Origin: Amycolatopsis roodepoortensis
GTDB taxonomy: Bacteria > Actinomycetota > Actinomycetes > Mycobacteriales > Pseudonocardiaceae
Direction: 5' to 3'
NCBI RefSeq assembly: GCF_014873915.1
Contig: NZ_JADBEJ010000005.1
Span: 2,790,001-2,854,000 of the forward strand
DNA: 64,000 nucleotides
In this document: positions 1 to 8,626 of the stretch, piece by piece
Numbering within the stretch: position 1 is the stretch's first letter
How the letters are laid out: every line of letters begins with the position of its first letter
Notes under the pieces: model-generated
The model's input: the letters and a program-made list of their open reading frames with translations, nothing else
Told to the model about the DNA's origin: nothing
The model's database searches: none
Made by a program: the position numbers and the translations under genes

Positions 1-359
1 CGACTCCCAGTGCTGCTGCGGGTGTTGGTGTAGATCACGACGACCTGTCGCTTCTCGATGCCACCCGTGAACTGGGCGAACTCGACCCGGCCGACGCCCT
101 TCGCGAACATCACCGGTGGCGGGGTGACGAAGTCCTGAACTGCAAGGTCGCCGATCGCCGTCTCGATCCTGGGCGCCACTTCGGCACGGTCTAGCGTGCG
201 TGCCTCCGGAGCAACTTCGAGCCCACCGATCAACGGAAAAGCCGTCTTGGCCTTCCAACTCACGCGTCGTTCGAGGGGGATGCCGTTGTCTGACGCGATG
301 TCCCGGATACGGCGATCCGACCAGTAGGCGTAATTGCGGATCACACCTAGCTCGCCCAT
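1..359 (-). CDS. Hypothetical protein, N-terminal 119 residues (runs off window start)
   Basis: An open frame begins with ATG at 359 and reads without a stop to the window edge, so the C-terminus is missing. The start MGELGVIRNYAYWSDRRI, followed by mixed alpha/beta sequence, resembles actinobacterial SAVMC3_10250/DUF7019-like small proteins (YLSD-type start), but I recognise this only weakly. The coding-like feel of the frame and the absence of stops over 119 codons support a real gene. The 157 bases upstream, to 516, are free of convincing genes and probably hold its promoter. No function is assigned. Confidence 0.5.
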   Translation of the reverse strand, partial: MGELGVIRNYAYWSDRRIRDIASDNGIPLERRVSWKAKTAFPLIGGLEVAPEARTLDRAEVAPRIETAIGDLAVQDFVTPPPVMFAKGVGRVEFAQFTGGIEKRQVVVIYTNTRSSTGS

Positions 360-516
360 GAGCAGGCACCCTCCCAACGCCAAGTTCGTCGAAGCAGTCC
401 CGTCGGGGACGGAACGGTTGAAGCCTACATATCACTCGTCCTTACCGACGGCTCCAACGCCGGCCCTCCCGCACTGCGTAGCTCAAGTCAGCATCGAGGG
501 ACGGCGCTGGCTCTGA

Positions 517-792
517 TCACAGTTCTCTTAGGCCCTGTAGGACTCGAGCGAGGAGGTCAAGGCTGGGGTGGGGCTGAGGTCGTGCAGCGATGGCAGCTGC
601 CGCCTGCTCATCCTCGACACTCTTGGCGTTGGCCGTCACATCACACCTGGGGGCGTCGAGCTCACCCACACATGGCAAGTATTCGGTCAGTGCCTCGTAC
701 TCGGGTGTCTGGCGCGGGGAACGGCAACCTGCCGAGGTCGAGGCACTGAACAGCGGGCTGGGCGGCAAGCGCGGGATTGGCAGGGCGTTCAC
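517..792 (-). CDS. Small hypothetical protein, 91 aa
   Basis: A GTG-started frame of 91 codons. The C-terminal half (from about residue 35) is helical and acidic/alanine-rich and looks like real protein; the first 30 residues are Pro/Ser-rich and less convincing. It lies downstream of the decayed phosphotransferase on the same strand, with a 52-bp gap. I do not recognise the family. It may be the remaining C-terminal part of a larger gene or a chance frame. Confidence 0.3.
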   Translation of the reverse strand: MNALPIPRLPPSPLFSASTSAGCRSPRQTPEYEALTEYLPCVGELDAPRCDVTANAKSVEDEQAAAAIAARPQPHPSLDLLARVLQGLREL

Positions 793-844
793 GGCACTGG
801 CCCGTCGGGATAGCGCACATGAGGCGACACTGAAGCCAGGTGTG

Positions 845-1785
845 TCACAGGAAGCTGCTGTTCATCAGCTCACGGACCCACTTGACCTGAAACTCGACAT
901 CATCGGCTCGCTTGTCTCCACGCTTCCACAGCAAGCTGAGCGCAACGGTTCGCTGTGCGGCCAGAAAACGGCGACGTGCCGTGTCGTCGACGATTCCGTG
1001 GTCCGGCAGTAGCGCGACTCGCCACTCATCGTCGATGACGCGGGCGCTGAGGTGTTCGACCAACTCGGCGGCGTCATAGACGGTGTCGCTGTGACCGATG
1101 AACTCCCAGTCGACGACGTGGACGTTCGGCTCGCCCCAGAGCCAGTTGAACAGGTTAGAGTCGCCGCGAGAAACGATCCTCGGCGCCGATCGGCGAGCAC
1201 CGCGGTGTCGCCTCGTTCGTACCAGGGGCCGAGCATCAATTGCATGTCAGCGGTAAGCGGCTCGTCCTCGCACTCGTCGAGCTGGCCCGGCCAGACCTCG
1301 GTGACCCGATTCTTGTAATTTGCGGGTGAATCGACGCGCGGCGTGTCAGCGAACGGTCCGAGTGGGCTCTCCCGGAGTTGGTCGAGAATCGCGACCATGG
1401 CCCAAAGTGCGGTGGTGGACTCGGCGAGGTCGGGCACCGGCCGACCGGCGAAAATGGTCATCGCGACTGCAGGCAGTTCGGGGTCGGGGTTGTGTCACAG
1501 CGGCTGTGGAGCAGCGGTGACTCCGCAGGCCGCGACATGTGCGAGGGCCTGTTACTCGCAAGCCGCGCGGTCGCGTTTGTCGGTGCGGTACAGCTTGAGG
1601 CAGACCTCGCAGTCCGGGCCGTCCCAGGCGAAGACACGATTGTTCCGACCCCGGTCAAAGGAGCCGCAGGCCCGGAAGGTCGTCGGCGAGCAGGCTCGGT
1701 TCACGCCGATAGAAATTGCGCAGCTCGTCGAGCAGACCGGTCGGTACGGTGGAGGTGTGTGGCAAGGCAAGCCCTCGATCTAGAC
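845..1785 (-). pseudogene. Decayed aminoglycoside/choline-type phosphotransferase
   Basis: Pieces of a phosphotransferase (APH family) can be read in order but in different frames. An N-terminal piece, LLDELRNFYRREPSLL, ends at about 1675. The next piece contains NNRVFAWDGPDCEVCLKLYR, then two in-frame stops (TAA at 1552-1554 and TGA at 1495-1497) at places where relatives have Trp (E-W-QAL and PQPL-W-H). It continues as AMTIFAGRPVPDL. After another frame change near 1185 comes the ATP-site/catalytic part SRGDSNLFNWLW and VHVVDWEF (the usual HGD loop reads RGD here). At least two frameshifts plus two nonsense changes make it non-functional. It lies at the downstream edge of the lanthipeptide genes, with no evidence that it belongs to them. 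Confidence 0.8.
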
Positions 1786-1796
1786 CGTGTTCAGGT

Positions 1797-4037
1797 TCAG
1801 TCACGGATCGGCCCCAGTCGGCTGGCTGTGACGCCGAGATTCGCGATCAGGACGGTTTCGGCAGTGTGTACGGATGACATGAGGTCGTCCATCACCACCG
1901 CGGGGACCTGCCCCGAGTCAAAACCTGCTCGCTCGACGAGCAGGCCCAAGGTTTCGCTCTGCTTGGGTGTAGCCAGCGTTTGGCATTCTGGGTGTGCCAG
2001 CACCTCGCGCGCCATGAATGCATCTGCCGATCGTTCAGCCTTCTCGATCAGCTCGGCGCAGAGAAGCCCTGCATCTCCTTGTGCCGCAACAGCAAGGTCT
2101 GCCGCGGTCAACCCGAGCCGGATCCGGAATAACCCCGTGGGTCGGTGCGATGCCCCGCAGACATGCCGAACATCGTTAAGCATGCCTATCACGTCACCTG
2201 CACCGATGCTGCGCTCCTGAAGAAGCAGGTAGCTGCGCAGGCACGCTGCCCCGGCGTACTCCCAAGCATCGCTTTTGGCGGTGTTGTCGATAAGTTTGAG
2301 CGCCAAGTTGGCTTTCCCGTTAAGGGCAAGAGCGATGGCGCGTGTCTGGCGGGCTTCGCGGAACTGATTTCTGGTTTCGTCGTACTTCTCGGCATGCGCT
2401 GCGGCGTTCGTCCACTGGCCGGCTGCGACAAGCGCGCGGGTTCCATCCTCACGCATAACCTGCCGAAGCCAGTTGTCTACTTCGGACGAGCGGTCCGCGA
2501 TTAGGCCGTCGAAGTCGACCAAGTCACCGTGGATCACGGCCGCACCACCATTACGGACGGCGTGGTTGATCGCTTCGAGCTCGCGGTAGGCGCCTTGGTT
2601 GTCACCTGCCCGCCTGGTCAGTCGGGCGAGGTTCACCACTGGCTGGAGCGAAGCGATGGCAGAACCGGCCGACAGTGGTGACGCTGCTCGGAAAATTCGG
2701 AACTGTCGTCGACATAGGCTGATGGCGACGTCGGGCATACCGCATTCGGCCGCGATGCGCGCGGACAGATTCCAGACGGTGCAGGCGCGGTTCATCCGCT
2801 CTTCGACAGTGGTTGACTCCTGGCAGGAGTTTGCGCACTCGCGCACGTTGCGCACCTGGGTTTCCAGATCAGGACAGGGAAAGCGGCGCTGCGACACAAG
2901 CGGAAATCGGGCCAGTGCTCGTTCGGCTACGCCTTCGTTCGCTCGGGCCGCCAATGGCGGTGCTGTTGTCCCAGAGGTAGGTCCACCACTCAATGTCGGG
3001 TTGGGCGGCACATGTCCGGGCAGACCAAGGATGACGGTGCGCGTCGCCCACGCGAGAATGCTCTGTGTTCGAGCTGGCAACCCAAGGCGGTTCCAGTGGA
3101 AGATGATCAGGTAGCTCAGAACCTCACGAAGGCCGCGCTGCAGCGTCCCCGTACGGGCCGCGGACCCCAGGGTCCGGCCGGCCTGTCGGAAGGCGCTGGC
3201 CCAGTCTGCGGATGAGGCCAGGGGACCTTCTGCGCGTAGCAGCGGCCCGCCAGGAGCTGTGTTCGCGAGCAACAACTGTTTGAGATCGCTGGCCATGGCG
3301 GTCAGATTCGCGGCAGAGACATCCTCTGGCAGTGGGCGTTCCTGAGCGATCCGGTGCCAGACGTCGCCCTGCTCGTACCACTCCAGTCCCGCCGCGCGCA
3401 TCAGGGTGTTGCACAGCAGCAGCGACAGTTCGCGTCGGCCCAGCCCGCCGCCGCCGTTGTGAGCAAGGTGCATGACGGCGCGGCTGTCCTCATAGAATAG
3501 ATCGTGGGCAGCCTCCATGCCCGTCCAGTTACCAAAAGCTTGCATCTCGGCCTCATAGGTGCCGGGCCACCATTGGGCAATGCGGTCGTCGGCTGCGAGT
3601 TCATCGAGTGCGGCCCCGAGATGGTCCCGCATCGCGTGTCCGTCCCGCCCTGGGTGAATCCGTAGTCGCCAGCAGGGGTGTTTCCTCATGAACCACCACT
3701 TCGTGACGAGGCCGTCCTCTCCAGCTCGGTGCAACAGCGGCGCGATGGTGTCGGCTGCTGACTGTTCGGCCGTGCTCCAATCGATGAACTCGATGTAGAT
3801 CTGCCACCAGTCCGAAGCTGCCTGCCGTTCGAGGGCGTGTCGTCCAGCTTTCCGATAGACCTCGACGGCCTCGGCCAGGTCCGCGGGTTCGACGTGAATG
3901 GCTGCTGCGGCTTCATTCAAGGAAGCCCCGGCCAGTACCAGAAGAACCCCGTACTCCGCGCCCTGCGCAACCGCGGACTCGTCGGCATCACTGCTTCGCA
4001 GTTCTACCTCTCGCGGTGTCAGTCGATGAGTAGACAT
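1797..4037 (-). CDS. Stand-alone SpaB_C-type lanthipeptide/thiopeptide biosynthesis protein with helical-repeat C-terminus
   Basis: About 746 aa. After a helical N-terminus (residues 1-75), residues from about 80 to 330 match the thiopeptide-type bacteriocin biosynthesis (SpaB_C) domain: WWQIYIEF, then KWWFMRKHPCWRLRI, an acidic FYEDSR segment and HNGG. In LanB enzymes this domain eliminates glutamate from glutamylated Ser/Thr. The remaining half is a series of TPR-like helical pairs, which suggests a scaffold or peptide-binding role. The LanB of this cluster already has its own SpaB_C domain, so this is a second copy. The gene overlaps the lanC stop by a few codons, so it is translationally coupled. 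ATG at 4037 (GGGA eight bases upstream) is preferred; ATG at 4046 is the alternative. Confidence 0.8.
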   Translation of the reverse strand: MSTHRLTPREVELRSSDADESAVAQGAEYGVLLVLAGASLNEAAAAIHVEPADLAEAVEVYRKAGRHALERQAASDWWQIYIEFIDWSTAEQSAADTIAPLLHRAGEDGLVTKWWFMRKHPCWRLRIHPGRDGHAMRDHLGAALDELAADDRIAQWWPGTYEAEMQAFGNWTGMEAAHDLFYEDSRAVMHLAHNGGGGLGRRELSLLLCNTLMRAAGLEWYEQGDVWHRIAQERPLPEDVSAANLTAMASDLKQLLLANTAPGGPLLRAEGPLASSADWASAFRQAGRTLGSAARTGTLQRGLREVLSYLIIFHWNRLGLPARTQSILAWATRTVILGLPGHVPPNPTLSGGPTSGTTAPPLAARANEGVAERALARFPLVSQRRFPCPDLETQVRNVRECANSCQESTTVEERMNRACTVWNLSARIAAECGMPDVAISLCRRQFRIFRAASPLSAGSAIASLQPVVNLARLTRRAGDNQGAYRELEAINHAVRNGGAAVIHGDLVDFDGLIADRSSEVDNWLRQVMREDGTRALVAAGQWTNAAAHAEKYDETRNQFREARQTRAIALALNGKANLALKLIDNTAKSDAWEYAGAACLRSYLLLQERSIGAGDVIGMLNDVRHVCGASHRPTGLFRIRLGLTAADLAVAAQGDAGLLCAELIEKAERSADAFMAREVLAHPECQTLATPKQSETLGLLVERAGFDSGQVPAVVMDDLMSSVHTAETVLIANLGVTASRLGPIRD

Positions 4038-5251
4038 GCGTCCCATCCCGAAGTCGGCGTGGTGTTGTACACGGCGGTATGCAGGGCAAGAGCTGTTCCT
4101 GCTGTGCCTTCGAGGAAGCCGCGCTTCGCCACTGGCCCGTGGCGAGTGTGTTGACCCAGGTGCGCGGCCAGAGGCGGAAGGTATTCGTCAAACGCGGATG
4201 TTCCAGCGTCCTGGGCCGATCGCCAGACGGTTTGGTACAGCCCGGCCCAACCGTGGCACAGGCCGCCGTCGGTGATCCGAGCTAGCTGCTCAGGGTCGTC
4301 GAGGCAGCGAATCAGCGCCTGTTCGTACATCCGCTGCCGGTGGGCGTCACCGGTGGCGATGCCAGCGAGTTGGCCGGCACGGGCGATTCCAGGCGTGCCG
4401 TAGCACCAACTGGGGCGCGCCGGCCCCGACTGGTGAGGCTGGCCGGTACGCAGCTCTGCCAGGGTGATCCATTCAGGCCACCAGGGACCGGCCGCGCCCT
4501 CCTGCTGCCACGAATCGAGCCATTCGCAGATGGTGATGATCGCCTCGTGCTGACCGTCAACGATGATCCCTCGCCGCATAGCCTGGCTAAGCAAGGCCAG
4601 AGGGCCGGTGATGCCGTGGGCAAGACCGAAATTGCCGTGGCCCTCCTGATAGGAGGCGGAGATTCGACGGTGGGGATCGTGGCCGACCCACCAGCCAGGC
4701 AGTACATCGCCATCGACCTGACGTGGCCTGGCCAGGGCAACGAGGTAGTCCAGGACGCGCTCCATCGCGCTGCTATCGGAGGCGCGACGCAGGAGCAATG
4801 CGCCGAGGCCGCTCAAACCAAAGAACACGTCGTACTCGCGGAATCCAGGGAACTCGCCCGCCTTGATGCGTGCTAGCGCAGCTTCGGCGCGCCGGTGAGA
4901 GAGCGCGACCACGTGACCGTCGACATCCGCGAGAGCCTCTTGGTAGCGACCGCTGGCACCAGTCGCCGCAGCGTCCAGCATGAACGCGACTGCCGGAGCC
5001 CCGAGATAAAGGCCGGAAGTATCCGTGGCGCTGACTCGACCGGCGACAGCCTTGGTGACCCAAAGGTGTGCCTCGCGCCAGGTTCCGCGACCGATGAGAG
5101 CACGTTCGATGTGCAGCAGCGCCATTCCGGCGGTGCCCTTGGAGAGAGATTGATCGGCCCAGGGTTTGTCCTCTGGGCATGGTCCCGGCAGTGCCAAATT
5201 GTTGGCATGCCGCTGGGCGAGATCGGCCAGCGCGATCGCCGTGGTAGCCAA
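4019..5251 (-). CDS. lanC: Lanthionine synthetase C family cyclase (LanC)
   Basis: A cyclase of about 410 aa that adds Cys thiols to dehydrated Ser/Thr in the precursor. The zinc ligands are visible: Cys of WCYGTPG and the Cys-His pair of LCHGWAG, with the family HGNFGLAHGITG segment ahead of them. I place the start at TTG 5251, one base after the LanB stop at 5253-5255, because GGGGAG lies seven bases upstream; an ATG at 5347 inside lanB is possible but has no good ribosome site. It is followed, overlapping, by the second SpaB_C-type gene. The protein is cytoplasmic and probably acts in a complex with LanB. Confidence 0.93.
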   Translation of the reverse strand: MATTAIALADLAQRHANNLALPGPCPEDKPWADQSLSKGTAGMALLHIERALIGRGTWREAHLWVTKAVAGRVSATDTSGLYLGAPAVAFMLDAAATGASGRYQEALADVDGHVVALSHRRAEAALARIKAGEFPGFREYDVFFGLSGLGALLLRRASDSSAMERVLDYLVALARPRQVDGDVLPGWWVGHDPHRRISASYQEGHGNFGLAHGITGPLALLSQAMRRGIIVDGQHEAIITICEWLDSWQQEGAAGPWWPEWITLAELRTGQPHQSGPARPSWCYGTPGIARAGQLAGIATGDAHRQRMYEQALIRCLDDPEQLARITDGGLCHGWAGLYQTVWRSAQDAGTSAFDEYLPPLAAHLGQHTRHGPVAKRGFLEGTAGTALALHTAVYNTTPTSGWDACLLID

Positions 5252-5252
5252 C

Positions 5253-8200
5253 CTAAATCTCCCCGCGGCGAGCAGCGGCGCGGCGCGCGGAAGCCCGAGC
5301 CAAACGGCCTGTGACGCGTTCAAGCGCCGGATCGACTCCGACTGCACGAATGTGGTGCAGGTGCAGGAGAGACGGCAGCACCGTCAGTGGATCACGCTGC
5401 TCGGCCAGGGCTACTCGATAGGCCGCGAGTGCAACGGCGCGCCGCTGCCAGGCAGTCACGACTTTCTCCCCGCCCGACACGGAACGCAACGACGTCCATA
5501 CGGCCTCCGGGTCAGTCAGCTCCAGCGCTCGGTCGCGGAGCGCCGGCTGCAGCCGCCCGTGCTGTTGACGAAGTTCACGGAGCAGCCAATCCAACCCGCT
5601 CTGGACCGACCCGGCGAAGTTCACGGCGACGTCGACGAAACTGGCAGCTGCCACCGCCTGTCGGTGCGTCCCGGTTCGGATAGTCAAGGCGATCTGTGCG
5701 AGAGCAGCCGCGGAGTCGGCCGCAAACAGGTCGTACGCGCGCTCCAATGCGGAACCGTGACCGTAGCGCCCTGTCTGGGGCTCGTGTGTGGTCAGCGCGA
5801 CATGCGACAGCAAGCGTTCGCTGCGCAGCGTGCTCGCCCACTCGACAAGGCGTTCGGCAGCCGAGCCATAGGCGGATGACTGAGGCAGGCGCAGGTAAAG
5901 GACCAGGTACTGATCGTCATCGGGACGGCTCATCTGGCGATGGCGGCGGAACCACCAGTTCAGTGCGACATCGCCGAAGGCTCCGAGCAAGCTGGGAAGT
6001 CGCTCCGTGAGAACTTCATCGAAGCGGTCTGGGTGTCCGTAGATCTGCGCGCACAGAATGGGCGAATCTCCTGGCAGGTGGCTGGCGTCGCTGGCCACAA
6101 CCTGCTGTGGAACTGCGATCGATGATGACCGGCTTGCAGCGGCAGCGGAATCCAGGACCAGGGGGATGAGAAGCTCGTGAGCTCGGCCAAGCCAGGCAAT
6201 GTCCGCCGGTCCCGAGGTTTCGCGCAGTTCGAGTCGGCCTCCGCGGTCCAGGCGCGTCCGCAGCAGGAGTCGGTGCAACGGGTGGTTCAGGTCCACTGGC
6301 TGTCTCCGGTCCAGTTCGACCAGGGCGACACAGGCGGGGACACGCGATTGCTGTCGCCATGCGTCCAGCCCGGCCTCCCATACAGCGAACGAGGCACGGC
6401 GGCCAGGTAGGTCGCCGGCCGCCAGCAGCCAGCGCGCCGGGGACAGTATGGTTCGTCGGTATCGAACTCGGGGAAGATACGGGAGCCTGGCGGCGGCCCC
6501 GAAGTGAAACGCCTTGTACACCGAAGCTCGGGCGGTGGTGATCTCGGCGAGGAATCGGGCCAGAGGTGGAGTGTGGACGCCGGCCTCCAGAGCGTGGGTC
6601 ACGCGCGGCTCGACGCGCTGGCCGGTGGATATCTGGACAAGGTAGAACCGACGGTCGTCCGCCGTGACGGCGAGGTCTGTCAGGTTGATCAGGTGCTCGT
6701 CCCGCTCATGGTGCTCGGCAACGGGAATGACGTGGGGCAGCAACTGCTCGGTCCGTGCGACGTTCTCGTTGCGGCGCTTCCGTGGTGTAAACGACAACTG
6801 GGCGGCAACGGTGCCGGGCTCGGCTGCGGTGAAGGAGGCGGCGACCGCGTCGCGGCCGTCGTCGGGCAGCAAGTGTGCATGGCGGCCAGCCATGCTGCTG
6901 CCTGGCCTTGGCGTTCCAGTCACCGCCAACGTGAACCGGCCGCGAGACAACGCTTCTACACCATTGGAGTGGATCTCGACCGCCACCTCGACACGAGCGG
7001 GCAGGTGCAGGTCAGCGGGATCGCTGGCCGTGAGGTCCTCAATCGCCTGATCGGTCAGGACGATTTCGCCAGTGCCGTCCACTGTCGCTCGCTGGATCAT
7101 CGCGAGGAGCTTTTCGTCGCGTTCGCTCATCTGATGAGCGGTGCGCCCGCGCGAGGAGCCAAGGAAGCCAGCCGGGAGGCCGAGTCCGCTGTCGGCGACC
7201 AACTCCAGGACTTGCACGAGCGCACCGATTCCGTAGCGTGCGCGGAATCGCGAGTGGTAGTCGCGCCAGGCCGGATACCCCAACGGATATGGGGAAAGGC
7301 GATACAGGACTCGGACGGCGTCGCGCGCCTCCTGAGCCACCTGCTCTGGTATTTCGACGTCACAATCCAAGATCGTGTCGGCAAGGAGAGGCATGTCCGC
7401 GACGGCGCTCAACGCCTGCATCCGTCTTGTGACTTCGGTTTCAGTCACGGCGACGGCTTCTCCGGCCAGTTGCTCGCGGATAGTCGTGAGTTCGCGCACG
7501 GTATGCGTGACCTCGGGGATTGTCTTGGCCTCGACGGCCTCCAGCTTTGTGCAGACGTGGTCTAGCGGGTCCTGGCACGTCATCGGCGCGGACAAGCTGC
7601 TGATCAGGATCCCTTCGTCGAGCAGCCCCGTCAGCATGGTGTCGACCGACTGTCTAGTCGCCGCTGGAAATCGGGCCATGATCTGTTCGCGGAGAGCACC
7701 GAATCGCACAGGTTTCTGGGCTGCTTCGACTGCGGCTCGGACTGGTCGGCCCAGACCTATGGACACCTCGATCGGCGCCAACTCTTGGCCCGCTCCGTCC
7801 GGAGGTGACCCTGGTGCAACGAACCGATCACCGCGAACACTGCCCGCGTTGTTGACGACCACGGATATCCGCTCCAATAGCGGCACACATTGATGCAGAC
7901 GTGTGATGACATCACCGAGCCAGGCCGCGTCCGCACGAACGGCAACTCGATGCTCGAAGCCCCAACGCACCTTGGCCGCAGCACCGATCCGAGCCAAGCC
8001 GACCCCGGCAAAGAGCCCGAACGGGGTGGGGCGCTGCTGCCAGCGAAGGAGGTAGGACGCCAGGGAGATGACCACTCGACGAACCGCTCGGAGATCACGA
8101 CTACCGGCGGCCACCATCTCGTCGATCTGGCGGGATAGGGCCGGACTCGCGTAACCCACGGCGGTCCGAACATCCGCCCGCTGCCACTGCATCGTCAACC

Positions 8201-8336
8201 ACGCTATGCCGCGCTCGATCCCACCATCGCCGTACAAATCCAGGGCACTAGGCAGATCCAACCCGCTGGGGTCGGTGCTGGCGCGGAGCACGGCCGCACC
8301 GCCAGGCACGTATACCGCGGATGATCTTGATGGCAC
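5253..8336 (-). CDS. lanB: Class I lanthipeptide dehydratase (LanB), full length
   Basis: 1027 aa, the size of a complete LanB with both functional parts. The N-terminal glutamylation domain (roughly 40-650) starts with a typical RASTDP and contains YLLRWQQRPTPFGLFAG. The C-terminal elimination domain (from about 730) contains WWFRRHRQMSRPDDDQYL. The enzyme uses glutamyl-tRNA to activate Ser/Thr of the precursor and then eliminates glutamate to form dehydroamino acids. ATG 8336 follows GGAGGCGAGACAGTGCC. It lies 75 bp after the precursor gene, with a strong hairpin between them, and its stop abuts lanC. It belongs to the FxLD-type subgroup by context. Confidence 0.93.
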   Translation of the reverse strand: MPSRSSAVYVPGGAAVLRASTDPSGLDLPSALDLYGDGGIERGIAWLTMQWQRADVRTAVGYASPALSRQIDEMVAAGSRDLRAVRRVVISLASYLLRWQQRPTPFGLFAGVGLARIGAAAKVRWGFEHRVAVRADAAWLGDVITRLHQCVPLLERISVVVNNAGSVRGDRFVAPGSPPDGAGQELAPIEVSIGLGRPVRAAVEAAQKPVRFGALREQIMARFPAATRQSVDTMLTGLLDEGILISSLSAPMTCQDPLDHVCTKLEAVEAKTIPEVTHTVRELTTIREQLAGEAVAVTETEVTRRMQALSAVADMPLLADTILDCDVEIPEQVAQEARDAVRVLYRLSPYPLGYPAWRDYHSRFRARYGIGALVQVLELVADSGLGLPAGFLGSSRGRTAHQMSERDEKLLAMIQRATVDGTGEIVLTDQAIEDLTASDPADLHLPARVEVAVEIHSNGVEALSRGRFTLAVTGTPRPGSSMAGRHAHLLPDDGRDAVAASFTAAEPGTVAAQLSFTPRKRRNENVARTEQLLPHVIPVAEHHERDEHLINLTDLAVTADDRRFYLVQISTGQRVEPRVTHALEAGVHTPPLARFLAEITTARASVYKAFHFGAAARLPYLPRVRYRRTILSPARWLLAAGDLPGRRASFAVWEAGLDAWRQQSRVPACVALVELDRRQPVDLNHPLHRLLLRTRLDRGGRLELRETSGPADIAWLGRAHELLIPLVLDSAAAASRSSSIAVPQQVVASDASHLPGDSPILCAQIYGHPDRFDEVLTERLPSLLGAFGDVALNWWFRRHRQMSRPDDDQYLVLYLRLPQSSAYGSAAERLVEWASTLRSERLLSHVALTTHEPQTGRYGHGSALERAYDLFAADSAAALAQIALTIRTGTHRQAVAAASFVDVAVNFAGSVQSGLDWLLRELRQQHGRLQPALRDRALELTDPEAVWTSLRSVSGGEKVVTAWQRRAVALAAYRVALAEQRDPLTVLPSLLHLHHIRAVGVDPALERVTGRLARASARRAAARRGEI

Positions 8337-8366
8337 TGTCTCGCCTCCTGTGACGATGCGACCGCA

Positions 8367-8406
8367 GGGGTGCTGCTGGTGCGCCGTAGCGCACCGGCAG
8401 CACCCC
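8367..8406 (-). terminator. Strong hairpin between lanA and lanB (attenuator or RNA stabiliser)
   Basis: Arms 8367-8383 and 8390-8406 pair over 17 bases with one mismatch around a 6-base loop. The hairpin starts five bases after the precursor stop codon. No T-run follows on the transcript strand, so a partial attenuator or 3'-end protector is more likely than a full terminator. This would give excess precursor over enzyme. Confidence 0.75.
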
Positions 8407-8411
8407 GTGGG

Positions 8412-8612
8412 TCAGGACGGATCGTCTGCGAACGAGTTGCAGGCGCTGTCGTTGCCCGCGCAGGTGTTGCCGCACCCGTCGTCCGTCGGGCAGTCCCCCA
8501 TGACAGGGGCATAGGCCACGACGACCCGTACATCCAGCGCGAACTCGTCATCATCCGCAACGGGCCGTTCTGCCAACGCGGTGGCGCCACCCGAAAACAG
8601 GACCTCGGACAT
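8412..8612 (-). CDS. lanA: FxLD-family lanthipeptide precursor peptide
   Basis: 66 aa. The leader carries the FxLD motif as FALD (residues 24-27) followed by VRVV; the core from about residue 39 has Cys at 41, 47, 51, 58 and Ser/Thr at 43, 50, 56, 60, 66. Up to four (methyl)lanthionine rings are therefore possible. The CPTDDGCGNTC segment is typical of FxLD peptides. The core is unusually acidic (Asp 40, 44, 45, 55, 63, 64), which suits the adjacent PIMT-like methyltransferase. ATG 8612 is chosen over GTG 8621 because AGGAG is ten bases from the ATG but only one base from the GTG. The leader/core cleavage site is unknown and no dedicated protease or exporter lies nearby. Confidence 0.92.
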   Translation of the reverse strand: MSEVLFSGGATALAERPVADDDEFALDVRVVVAYAPVMGDCPTDDGCGNTCAGNDSACNSFADDPS

Positions 8613-8626
8613 GTGGGTCACTCTCC

